64,000 nucleotides of DNA from Galerina marginata (taxonomy: Eukaryota > Basidiomycota > Agaricomycetes > Agaricales > Galerinaceae), in the NCBI GenBank assembly GCA_023014335.1, contig JAECYW010000023.1, positions 62,001 to 126,000 of the forward strand. The letters are read 5' to 3'. Positions 32,430 through 46,532 of this stretch are shown piece by piece. A program made the translations under genes and the position numbers. The notes below the pieces were generated by a model. It did not search any database. It saw nothing but the letters and a program-made list of their open reading frames with translations, and was not told where the DNA came from. Within the stretch, counting starts at the first letter, position 1; each line of letters begins with the position of its first letter.

Positions 32430-33972
32430 TAGGCGCAATGAATCCGGATTCTGATTCTGGATCTGCCCGTCGACGTCTCGCACACGGACACTGACAGGGA
32501 CACGGACATGGGTTCCAGGTATCGTGCACTCTCCTTCTTCCCATCCACCCTCTCTCATCCCCCTCTCACCGCCGCGTCATAGGTTCTGCTTCCTGCGTAT
32601 AACACCAGCAAGGCGAAGCCCACGCCTCCGCTGTCAAGCTCCAACGGCACGCGCTTGATGCACGAGCGTGCAGCGGATGCTTGAGGGGAGAATGGGGCGT
32701 TGAGGCCGGAAGTGGGGTGCTGCGCGCACCCCTCCTCCTCCCTTGTTTCTGGCACCAGCACGAGAGCACGAGCACGGCCACGGACGCCTGGCGAGGGCGA
32801 GGGCGGAGGTGGATGGGATAAAAGCAGAGGATGGGAGTCCTACGAAGATGATCGTGTTGTATACGTACGTGCTTTTCCTTCTCTTTATCGTCTTTATTTC
32901 GTCCATATATGCGCATACACTGACCCCTACCCCCTCCCCCCTTTCCCCTACAGGCAATTCCCCCAAAACCGAATCCAAGCCAACACCCTGCTCGTCCTCG
33001 TCACCTCCCAAATCCACTCCCTGCACACGCAGAACGCACGGCTACTCGACGCGGTGGGCGGGCATGGGGGGGACGGAGGTCGTGTGTGCGAGGGAGGTGG
33101 GGATGCGGATTAGAATGACAGGCCGGGAGGAGGGGGTGGGGGAGGGGCTGAGGCCCTTGGTGTGGAGGGCGGAGGAGGTTGTTGGGCGGTTGCATGGGGC
33201 TGGTGCTGAGGATGGGGACGGGTACGGGTACGGGTGTGGGTGTGGGTGCGGACCGCGAGACGTGGGGTTGGCCGCTGTCCTAGATCTGACCCAACACGCC
33301 CGCGCACTGCTGGAGGGATTAGACGATGGTCTGGCGGATGAGGAGAGCGCGTTGACTTTGTCGGGCGCGAAGGCGCGGGGGGTGTTGGTGCGGGATGGTG
33401 TGGATGGGTTGGAGGATGAGCTGAGGGGGGAGATGGAGAGGAGGGTTAGGGCGGAGGGGGAGTTGGTTTTGGCTCTGGGGGTGGGGGCTGAGAGGGGGGA
33501 GGGGGAGAGGAGGGAGGAGGGGACTACTTCTTTTGGAGAGAAGCACTACGGTGCTTCAGAGTCGGCGGTACCTCAAGGAGAAGTAACTCTGTCTAATGGA
33601 CACTCTACAACGACGACGATATCGGTACCTGCCTCACCCCCACTTGGATCTCCTGTCGAAGAACCCTGTCGACGTTGGTGTCCACGAAACGGCTTCTCCT
33701 CTATCAGCTGTATCAGCTCCAGCCCCCGATCGGCCTCATGCTCAAGTTGTTGACGGTCGTCCCTCCGTCCCTTACGCGCACTTCAACACCAACCACAAAA
33801 GCTGCAGACCCGAGTCTGTGGTCGTAGGCGCTGCTCCTGAGCCGGAAGTACATCTGGCATTGGCAGACCCAGACCGACACCGACATACCGAACCCGCTCC
33901 CGCTCCTTCAGGTGTCAATACCAACGCCACATCGTCAAATTCGACGACGACAGCTAACGAGCCTACAAAATA
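32430..33972 (+). pseudogene. Decayed duplicate of the coiled-coil gene
   Basis: Matches the gene at 7865-13323 in order. The end of exon 1 (GGTTCCAG then GTA) is at about 32520; exon 2 starts near 32615 (GAAGCCCACGCC); most of the coiled-coil is deleted; the join at about 32790 reads RARAEVDGIKAEDGSPTKM. Intron 2 is retained up to CTACAG near 32952. Exon 3 is then recognisable as VLDLTQHARALLEGLDDG, ADEESALTLSGAKARGVL and EDELRGEMERRVRAEGEL, ending in TTTANEPTK and a stop. Frameshifts and a stop in the HxQNARLLDAVGG region break it. Retained introns mean duplication through DNA, not retroposition. Confidence 0.85.
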
Positions 33973-34552
33973 AGAGGCCATACTTCCTTTATCACCCTTG
34001 ATGCAATTTAAGTATAAAATATGAGAGGGAGGGGTGGAGTAGGACTCAAATTCAAGTTTAAATATCATCTTACACCTGTTTATGCCGTCCTGCCGGGAAC
34101 TCAGATCGGAGGTCACTGATGTTTGATCTAATCACACTATTTTTGGCTGTCACCAAATGAAACACGTGTGCATCACGGTGCATGTGATGAAAATGCCAGT
34201 TACCCGTTATAGGGCAAGAATACGCCATCAAAATATCGCATTCTGTATCCGCAACATGGGAAATGATATGGAATTTCAAGTGGGTATTTCTGGTCTGGAT
34301 CGAACAGCACAATCAAGCGTGTCCAAAATCACTAATAAATAAATGGAAGAAAGTTCGCAGCTAGCCCTTTGGGTTTGGGATCAATTCAAATGAGAGAACA
34401 GGTTTGAAAGGAGAGTGAATAAATTTCCAGAATTAATGAACAAAAATCCACATAGACATCGTGTCTTGGCGCGACTCCTGGACGGCAGAAGATGCTCAAA
34501 CTGGGCACCCAATCGAGGTTATATCCCGAGCTTTGTCGGATGTCAGTGTCTG
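33973..34552. other. Intergenic, no recognised gene
   Basis: AT-rich; right part is likely the 3' UTR of the minus-strand DUF6534 gene. Confidence 0.5.
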
Positions 34553-36327
34553 TCAGCATCCCACAGAATTAAATATCAGCTCGTTTCGTACATCTAGCGC
34601 AACACATACCGCAATTTCATAGCTCTCTAAACCTGCCGACTTTCCACCAAAGCTGTCTGAGCCAACGCGGAAGGCATGGAGATTCGCGCCGCTGAAGTCG
34701 CCTTGTTTGCGGATCGGTGTGCGACCACTTCCTCCGCTGTCATAGTCCACATTGTTGTTTGGATTCATCTTCCGTAATGCAATCCGATTGTTGAACGTTA
34801 CCAGGAGCGTGTTGGAGTAGCTGGCAAGTAGGAACGTAAGCTACCATTAAGGAACAGATTTCCATGAAAACTAAGCGTACAGTTTTCCCATTATAATTGT
34901 CCTTGAAATAATTGGATCATCTCTCAGCTGGACGCATATAATATGACCTGAGCAGATACGTACGTGCATACGAACAAGTTACTGCCCTATTCCAATAGAT
35001 TAGGAAGGGGTCATATGCACTCAAATGCAAAGTAGCTTACGGGGAGGGTGATATAACAGATAAAGGACACCAACGCCATGCCAGCTGAATAAAACCATTA
35101 CCGGTTGTCCTTTCCGGTCAATTACTCAGTACTTACCAGTAAGGGTATTTGTCTCGACGACCAGGCGGACTAGCTTCCCCAGAATCTGGTTTCCGTATTT
35201 GACTCCCCCTTGCTGCGAGGTATAGAACTAAATTGATATTCAGCAATTTTAAGAAGAAAAAAATACCCTTTTAACGCGCATGGACTCACCAGCCATAGCA
35301 TCGTACCCGCGATTACGGCATCGCACACCGTGTCACCGATCAACCAAACCTATTACAAAAATCTGATATTAGAAGAGGAAATCGGGAAAGAAAGCGGTGG
35401 TGACCGTACATGAAATGACTGAGGGAAATAGAGATTTTCATGGAAGCGATCAAAATCTTGAAGCTTGAAAGCCTAATGACATGGTCCACATGGTAAGAAC
35501 AAATCCAGCAAGGCATTGGATATTACTAACCCGGTAGCTAGTCCCAAATGCTCCGGCAGTCTGAACGACTGAGGTCTAAATGAACAAGAAACCTCAACCA
35601 AGGTTTCAAATAATCTGACGAGCGGGTCTCTCACCAAGATAATAAAAATACAAATCCACAAATACGATCTTCGCAGGGTAAAAATTCGATAGGCAAAGAA
35701 CCATTGAACTACCGCAGCAATTATTCCACAGAGAAGCGGTGTGTCAGCAGGTGAAAGGTGCACGTTTCCCAAGTGATTGGCGTTTCCAAATCCACTGGCA
35801 TACCTAAAAAAAGCCAACATCAGAAAAAAGGGCAACGCCATCAGGACCAAAAGAGGAGCACCAATAGTATACGTCGGCGGCGGTCATTGCGGTCTGTACT
35901 ATTTCGAAAATGTATGACCCGTATACTATGTGTTTCGATTAGCCTACATGAACACTGGCAGCGTAGTAAGGTAAAATGAGGCTTACCGAGAGCCTTGTTC
36001 CATCTATTATCGTCTGGGAAGTTGAGGTAATATACGTCTATTTGAATTATTGAGCTGGTTGAATTATGGTCTATTTAATTAGAGGCACAACTCACAGGTT
36101 TGGACCGACAGCACCCCAAAGAGTGCCCAGTTAAATAATATTCCAATTAACTGCAACGAATTCGGTTAATACTTGGGTATGTAATACCGAACTTGAACCC
36201 AAAATTTCTAACCTGTGGGGCGGCACTAAAGATTCACTGGTAAGAAGCAAAATAGAAACTGAAGAAGAACCACTTACACCTCAATGAGGTCGGCAGGGAT
36301 AGGCGGAAGTCCCGTTGAATTAGACAT
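34553..36327 (-). CDS. DUF6534-type membrane protein, 14 exons
   Basis: 338 residues from 36327-36278, 36225-36213, 36150-36096, 36037-35987, 35925-35862, 35803-35635, 35575-35531, 35472-35410, 35349-35290, 35227-35137, 35084-35041, 34986-34964, 34901-34881 and 34820-34553. Exons 2 (13 nt), 13 (21 nt) and 12 (23 nt) are micro-exons; they were placed because only they restore the family reading VAAPQLIGILFNW and FVCTTIIMGKLYSNTLLV. Other family marks are YASGFGNANHLGN, FFAYRIFTLRRSYLW, GAFGTSYR, VRLVVETNTLTAG and FNNRIALRK. About seven transmembrane segments; plasma-membrane location is likely and function unknown. The last exon is read to the TGA at 34553. It is a distant paralogue of the gene at 612-2051. 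Confidence 0.8.
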
Positions 36328-38577
36328 CCTATCGGTGCGATGGACGATTTATGGGCAAGCAGTTCAAGGCCGAACCTTAACGAGCAATGTCAGTTAATTA
36401 GGCAGCCTTTATATGGCTGACGAGACGAAGAGGTGTGGTATTAAACGCCTGCATTAGGCAAGAGCAGGTAATAGTGGTAACATTGAACCGTCTGCCATTA
36501 TCAGAACATCATAAACTCAGATCTGTCCAAAGGTTTCGTGTTCCCGTCCTTAAGTTTGGTGTGGAGATAAAGGCACAGTTTTGTTTTTGAGTTTGGTCAA
36601 GAGATAAACGCACAGATTTCCAGTGGTTCAAGCAGTTTCTCGTGGGGTCTTTCGACTCGACGTATTTAATAATGGATATAAGAGACAACTTCAAGCTTAC
36701 AGCAGCGGGTTTGCACAATATCCGTCCTCAATGCAGAGAGCGTTCGATGGCTAAGGTTGAAAAAAAACGCCTCCTTAAGGTCGACCAAATTAGCAACATA
36801 ACTCGCACGACCGACAATCAAATTTCTCCTCGACATGTGAGTCGCGCTTACCCATGCTGACCGAACGACCGATTCAGTACTGAGTTGGACCGCCGCTCTA
36901 GAGCAAAGAGAGCAAGAAGCTAGATTATTAGTTGTTGATTCCCTTGTTGTCTTCAATGCAGCGTCTACATTCATTAGGGGTAGTGTTCTTCGAGACCTGG
37001 TATTCCTGCAGCTTCCGCAGCAAGTTTTAGGAAGTGTACCTACTCCCAGACAGGCGCTAAACTCATCATTACGTAAGCAAGAGGTCAATCAGTCCCGGGT
37101 CGCAAAGAATGTGCCCTCTACATTCTAAGAACTTGAAATAGGCTGCCTTTCGGCAGAGGTACTATTTAGGATTTGGATTCTCACATAAATATTTAGGGAA
37201 GGACTGCGATGACATGACTGATAAGGCTGACAAGCTGAATGGACCGGGATTGCAGATATCGTCATCGCCTATTGTGTCGTTCCCGTTTCAACCAAGTGTT
37301 CACGCGCAGTTACAGGTTGGGTCTATTCTTGCTGGCGTTGGGAAAGTATCGTCTCCGAGACAGCCATTTTTCTGATGCGGCCAGAGGCTTTATTTACAGT
37401 AAGTGCTACCACTAAGGTTCATCCATTTATCCAATTCACATTCTGCACAGTCGTACTGGATCTTTCGAACTGCCTTCAACGGTACTGAAAGCGAAACTTG
37501 TCTTTCCAGTCCACGGGAAATGAGATATAAAGCGCCGATCTCAACGCCAAATTCTCGACGGTGATGCATCCTTTCTCCTATCCATGGATGACAGGTTTCC
37601 CTTGAAATCTTTAAGAGTCTAGACTCTGGAGCTGTCGCGAAATGACAGGCATTGACTTACCCGTATTACCCGGTGGACATCCGACATTGATGGTAGGAAT
37701 CCGTGGAAGGCTGCAATCCGGAGGCTTTGATGAACGATTTAGCGCCTGTTAACGGGCGCTTAACGACAATTCGGTGTAGAGTTCGAGTAAATAATTTATA
37801 TTTGAGAGGACAGCTCTGACGTCTCTTTCTTGGATGGCGCGTCAAAAGGGCGTGTACCGGAATGACCTCTTTGTTCCACAGGTTATTGAAATGTCAGGTT
37901 TGGCCTTGAATGCTACGCGTACCTATTTAGCTTGCTTGACTATTTTTATTCCGTTGGATATACATTCATCCTATTCGTGGCAAGTGAAATGCAGACTGAA
38001 GTTGACGGCTAATGCTTCTCCTTCCACGCCGTCATACCTATTTCAAATGCATCAATTGAAATCAGTGGAACTCCGTGAATATCAACTTCGTACAGTGATG
38101 ATGCTGCAGCGAAGCATCAGCGTCTCTTCATTCTTCGTAGTACCCTTGTGAACATCACTCCTGAATGAAGTTATTTGATCCACATTTAATTGAAACAATC
38201 CACGGAAAGGGGGTATCAACTCCAGAAGCACAAAATTCTAGACTTCAGCGCCGGAAGCGGGTGATCCGTGCACTTTTAGATAGAGCTAAGCTTGCAACCG
38301 TGGCAAACCCAACTCCGCTTTTGGTACTTTCAATGCAGAGCGACGACATCGGAAGCAGAAGGTTTCTTCTCAGATGAATGTTTACTATAATAATAAGTAC
38401 TCGGAAGATAGCTCATTGCGATGACTGTCGTATATAAGGCTGCCTCTTGGAATACGCCAACATTCAACTTCCGATACACCTCCTCCGTTCTCTTGCAACT
38501 TGCAGGTAGACCGCCATTACCCATTGCTTCTCCTTCATCAGGAAAAAGGGGTTTGGCCCTAGAGAAACCTAGGTAGA
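36328..38577. other. Intergenic, no recognised gene
   Basis: Several ORFs of 70-140 codons (minus 37088-36666, plus 37834-38151) have no domain I recognise and no obvious exon partners. Near 38550-38635 short CCTAGG units mark the edge of the repeat island. Confidence 0.4.
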
Positions 38578-38639
38578 CCTAGGTGTCTTTAAAGACTGTA
38601 AAGATAGTCAAGATCCAAAGATACCTAGGTTGGTAACAA

Positions 38640-38835
38640 AGCAAGGTGACTTGGGAACTTTGATTTGGAAGGCTCCCAAAGCAAACCAAAGCAAACCAAA
38701 GCTTACCTGAAAGCACATACAGGACAGTCCCAAAGCGCTCCAAAGCAACCCAGAGCACCCAAAGCGGTCCTAGAGCAACCCAAAGCACACCCAAAGCAGT
38801 CCTAAAGCACCTCACAAGCATTCAGTACAGCTCAA
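38640..38835. repeat. Degenerate CAAAGC tandem array
   Basis: About fifteen copies of CCAAAGC or CAAAGC spaced 10-12 nt apart, with clean CAAACCAAAG copies at the start and divergence towards the end. A few related AAAGC/GCTTT motifs recur at about 41325-41375, on the far side of the repeat island. Confidence 0.7.
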
Positions 38836-39731
38836 AGCAATATTTCATGTTTACTTCATATGATTCACAAGTTATAATAAAATAAATGAATTCTCAATTT
38901 CTACTACAGCAGTAGAGATACATAGCATAGATAATTAAATACAGTAAGTTACTGGGGAGGAGGGCAAAGTGAAAGTGGCTTCCAGCAGCCCACCTCACCA
39001 CCTCCTTCATTCTTCAGCCTCACTAACCTGACAGCGATGTTTCATGTTGGGCTGGTGAGCATCCAACCCCAGCCCACATCTTTTGGAGGAGGGGTATATG
39101 GGGTGAAGTGGGGTCAAGGTGGGGGATGGTAATAGCGGCCGACCACATCTGGAGAGGCGGAGGCCGTGCAGCTGCATATAGGTGTCAACGAGGCCAAAAC
39201 ATCGAGGGCGGGCGGTTGGACACACCTTGTCAAACGGAGAAGAGGAGCGGCGGTGATGGCATACTATCACCCGCCTCATTACCCTGTCGAACGAGGACGA
39301 GGGAAGGCAGCTATCCACCTTGCTACCCCGTCGAAAGACGACGAGGGATGGTGGCTTCCTCCCGCTCGCCTCGCAGCCACGTTGAATGATGAGAAGAGGG
39401 GGCGGAACTCCACCGCCGCCTGCCCTCGCAGCCGCACTCGCAGCCTCGTTCGCAGCCTCGTACTCGCCGACCTACGGTGGTGATTGACGTCGGGTTGGTA
39501 CGTGTCGGAGCACCGCCCACATCTCTTGGAGGAGGGGTGTACGGGAAGGCGTGGGGTCAACGTGGGGGAGCCGGTATTTGACGTGGTAGGGCAAAGGCGG
39601 AGGCGGAGGCATCCTCCACGCTCGATACCATTTGCTATGGCAGAGCGGACGTGCCAATAGCTGGCGTCCTCGACATTCGACGCGATTAGTCGACGTCGAC
39701 GTCGTCGGTTGGACGAACCTCGTCGACGGCG

Positions 39732-40102
39732 GTTAGTACCGATGCTGCGGGGGGGCTGGCCACATACCTGCTCCCTTGCTCCCTCGAAGTGTGGTCGCTG
39801 TCCGTAGTGCTGCTGGCGGTCCTCGATGGTTGCGGTGTCGGGCCTGTGGGACGGTTAGCACCAACGTTCCATAGGGGCTGGCCACGTACCTGGTGAGTTT
39901 GTGGTGTGGTCGCGGTTCCCCGCGCTGCTGGCGGTCTTCGTTGGCTGCGGTGCTGGGCCTGTGGGACGGTGGTGGCCATTGGTTAGTACCAACGTTGCAT
40001 GGGGGCTGGACACGTACCTGGTGAGTTTGTGTTGTGGTCACGGTTCCCCGCGCTGCTGGCGGTCTTCGTTGGCTGCGGTACTGAGCCTGTGGGACGGTGG
40101 TG
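39732..40102. repeat. Minisatellite, three ~125-bp units
   Basis: Units start at 39732, 39854 and 39982, each beginning GTTAG(T/C)ACC and containing GCTGGCGGTC and GGCCTGTGGGACGG-type cores. Units 2 and 3 are nearly identical; unit 1 diverges in its middle. Confidence 0.85.
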
Positions 40103-40934
40103 GGTGGTGGGCGGAGGTCATGGTGAGATTCGAACTTGAACTTCGGTTGAAGTTCAAATTCGAACCCCACGTGATCTCCGGGCCGCTCCGCAATGTCACA
40201 CCACCGTGGAGAAACAGAGAAATCATTTCTCAAATCTCTCAGGCTGCGCGTCTCTCCCACTTCTTCCCCTCACCTCGCTGCGCAGGATCCACGGCCCCGA
40301 ACGCCATCGCCTGGCCCACCTCGCTCACTTCAACGACCGCGACGACGAGCTGCACCGCCCGAGTCGTGTGCCCCTCGCCTCATGGAGGTATGTGGGCCGA
40401 CTCGCAGTTCGAGGTACTGGGGGAGCCACCGCCGCCGCTACTGCTACCCGTCCACCATCGCTCATAGCGGTGGTGCATTCACTCCCACCCAACCCGCTCG
40501 CTCGCCATCACCAGCGATGCTGCGATGGCGATCGCATCCGTCATACGCCATCAGCACTGTGTGATAACGAACGGACGGGTTACGCCAGGTTGGAGGCACG
40601 ACAACGAAACGGGGACGACAGTTACACGAACGGGCGGCGGACTGCGTTCAACGTCACTGCAGGTGTAGGAATTGAGGGCAAAGGGAGCAGGAGACGGGGA
40701 AAATGGCAGAAGGTAAGTCCCTACTGCATCGTCCCCTCACCGAGTTGCTAACTAGTCCACTGGCTCAACCAATGTACGGTTTTGCCACCCTTTCTGCCAC
40801 GTCGACAACGACTCGCAGCAGCTAGCTCATACCCCCCCGACATGCTGCCGTTCTCATCCCCTGTACGAGTACACGCGGCGGGCTGGAACTTCACCCGGCG
40901 CGACTTCACGACTGCGGGGACCCAACACTGCCAT

Positions 40935-41164
40935 CTGGGACCCGTCGCCGGTGCATCAAGCCTCTCGCGACCTCCTCCGCCCGTTCTTTCGCACTCACGG
41001 CGCCGGTTTGCGATTGCCAGGCCCACGTACTCGCATTCTGAGACCTGGCGCCCATGCGTAAAGCCTCCCATGATCTCCCCAGCCCGTTGTTTCACACCCG
41101 CGGCACCGATTCGCGAACGCCAGAATGCCAGGCCGACGCACTTGCATTCTGGCACCCGACGCCT
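40935..41164. repeat. Minisatellite, ~105-bp units
   Basis: Units begin at 40935 (CTGGGACCC), 41038 (CTGAGACCT) and 41149 (CTGGCACCC, partial). They share AAGCCTC, CCGTT(C/G)TTTC and the CCAGGCC(C/G)ACG block. Confidence 0.8.
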
Positions 41165-41399
41165 TGGTAGATGAGAAGACGCAGTAGGGGCTCCAGCAGT
41201 AGGTGAAATAGCATACTATATTTGTCCCTACTGTAGTTAAGAATATATATATATGGTTTTTTAATATTTACTCTAAGCCCAGGCCAAAGGATAAAAAGTA
41301 AAATAAATCACTAGGCAAAGAGTCTGATAGCGCTTTAGGGAATACTACTGACCTGAAGTTGGCCTACAGTGCTTTGGGAGAACCTGACTGACCTGAAAG

Positions 41400-44064
<2,665 letters not shown>

Positions 44065-46532
44065 AGGAGAAATAGAAGGAGAGAAAAAATGGATTTAGAT
44101 AGCTGTTGTATGGTGACTGTATTGCTGTTACCGAGGTGAAATATGAAAAGAGGTCTCATAAGCGATTTAAAAGATAGATAGAACTCGCCAGGATATTGGT
44201 TGAGAATCCAGCTACCTCGACGCACTAAACAAATAGGCGACTGTATAGAGGTTCTGAGGTGCGGTTCGGATCCGGGGGTTCCAACAAGAGAGATCAACTT
44301 CAAACAAATTCTAAATGACGAGGCCAAGCTAAGATAGGATCGAGTAAGCTCGACCGACGAATTGGGAAGTCGGGAAAAGGACAAGAGTGGACGTAGAAAG
44401 GGGTCTGGACGGACGGAAATGGGAGGACATTGTCATGGAAGCGACAAAATGTCAGGAATAACTAATGCCGGAACGGTGGCTGTGTCCGGCTCGGGAGGCA
44501 AAGTAAGCGGTGCTGTTCTATTTTATTGGTGTTTGCAGCGCGGACAAGGATTCCGGACTTGGTAATGGAAATTGATAGCCAGGATAAAGCCTGAGGGGGT
44601 CATGCGAGCCCTGGGTTCCGAGTATAGAAACGTGAGGCGAAGGCATGCAACATTGATGAGCAAATTGTTCAAAGAGCTTGGCGGGAATTTCTCGCAAACG
44701 GTGTGGTATGTAGCTTGGGCAACGACTCCTATGGCCTGAAAGACCGAAACGGCTCTGTTGAGGTAACTTTATCGTTGACGTCGAAGTCGCGAATGAGATG
44801 GCACGTACGTAGCAGAGGCGCCAGCGATAGACTCAAGGACAACGACAGCGACGGTGTCCGCCGGGTCCAGCTCCAGGTCGACGAGGCCGCAAGATAGTGA
44901 GACAGCGTCAAGTGGAAAGCCACTAAACCAATGGCCGGTGCTAAACCACCCAAGGAAGGTGGTAATAATATCCACAGATGAAGACAACGAGAATTCCTCG
45001 GATAGGCTCGAACCGCAGCAACATTTGACGTTGAAGGAGAGGTGGATGGAGCAGAACACGGATGTTCTGTGTCCCACGGCTCTTTAGTTGAAGTGACGAC
45101 GAAGATGAACTTTTGTTCTGGTGGTGGCTGAGGACGGTAGTCGCAAAATTGAGATGAGGTCGACAGTCGTTTAAGATTAATACCTCTGCCTATTCAGTAG
45201 AGAAGGTGGTCAGCGTATATCGACCAAAGAAAACTAGGCTAAAATAGGAGAGGAGGAACCAAAATACCTACATGTATCGTGCGACCACCCTCGCAGAGCT
45301 TCCATCCAGCACGGCCAACTTCGAAAGCCCGTTCTTGTTCCAGGCTGCAAGCTGGACGCAACATACCGCCGACCTGGACGGGGTGGTACAACGCTGGTGG
45401 ACGTCCTTTCCCAGGAATGAAATTTCTCCTGGTAAGCAACGCCTGCATGCCTCTATCCCGAGCCGAGGTTCCAGCCCGCTGATGATTCCCTACAACTTCC
45501 GCTGTCTCCTTCCTCTCTTCTTCGACTCTTGAGCTTTGCTCCTAGTGCACACGTTCTCCGCTCCAAAAGAAACCATTGTAGAAAGACCTGGGAAGAGGCG
45601 AGGGGGTCGCTGAGAAAGACGTTGATAGTTTATATAACGGTTGGTTTAACGGAAAGATGTCGAGGGAGAGCGCGAGCTCTTCAATCTCTGTTACGTTTCG
45701 CGTACAGATTTTGGGCTTGTGGAGGCAGGGTTGAGGTGCGGTGCCTATGGCCATAGCTCCACCCGTATTAGGATCGCATTCTCCCTTTCAAGACATAAAG
45801 TATGTTCTTACGTTCCTGAGGAGTGGGCAGTGCGACCTGAAGTTTTCAGGAGAATGCGTGTGCCTCGTGCCAATGGTAGATGACCTAAGATTTTAATTAT
45901 CAATGAAATTAGAAGAGAGGAAAATAATAAGGATACACGACCGAGAACGAAGAAAGAGAGGAACAGGCTCTTGAAGTCGACTGGAGTTGTGGCGGGTCTT
46001 GTTGGGCGTTTCTCAGGTTCGAGACTTGACGAATAATTAGATATTATAGAAGTGCCAATAACAATGGTTTTAAGTATGTAGGTGATCCTACTAGTCCTGG
46101 TTTTCGCCAACGGCGACGAGGAACTGCTGTCGTGGTCAGGAGCACGTTGTTGTTTGGTTAGGGGATTGGGTTCAAACAGTCTCTGGCAATCATATGATGA
46201 CCGCACTCCTTCATCTGGTTTTGGCTGTCGACGAACTTGAAAGTACGCTTCCTCACCATGTACTTTGGACGTGAAGTACAGGAAGACGCATGCACCTCTG
46301 GGTCTGTTCATCCCGGATACTTACAGTATGTAACCTCATGGCAAATTTTGACAGCACATTTTGTCGTGGAGCCTTGCACTTAAAATACGACGGATGTCTT
46401 CGCAAAATCCAGCCGACGTGACTCGTATTTTCACCGCCAGCAAAAATTTCCCACCCGGCAGTACATAGGGGTTGTTTGTACCTGCCACCTTCCTGCCCTC
46501 GCAAAGCCAAACGGTGCAGACAACGTAATTCA
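44065..46532. other. Long intergenic region with likely old repeat relics
   Basis: No gene recognised. The stretch 44240-44300 resembles 22570-22620 (see findings). ORFs up to ~165 codons (minus 46311-45808) have no recognisable domain. A CAGGAATGAAATTTCTCCTGG segment near 45411 and an approximate inverted counterpart near 46440 suggest an inverted duplication, only partly visible. Confidence 0.4.

Larger units (their letters stand above)
38836..41399. repeat. GC-rich repeat island (no recognised coding)
   Basis: GC rises sharply between about 38990 and 41170, with AT-rich edges. Within it, a ~60-bp motif (CCCACATCTTTTGGAGGAGG...) at 39072-39130 recurs at 39515-39575. Three ~125-bp tandem units lie at 39732-40102 and two and a bit ~105-bp units at 40935-41164. 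Many ORFs are open on both strands because of composition; none shows a domain. It may be one non-autonomous element or nested satellites; I found no terminal repeats. Confidence 0.6.

Noticed and set aside
32743..33753. 336-codon plus ORF as a real gene
   Set aside because: It reads through a retained intron and frameshifts of the duplicate coiled-coil gene, so it is part of a pseudogene.
36666..37088. 140-codon minus ORF as a gene
   Set aside because: No recognisable domain, no exon partners and no promoter signs; left as intergenic.
40206..40751. 181-codon plus ORF in the GC-rich island
   Set aside because: Composition-driven; several overlapping ORFs of similar size exist on both strands and none shows a domain.
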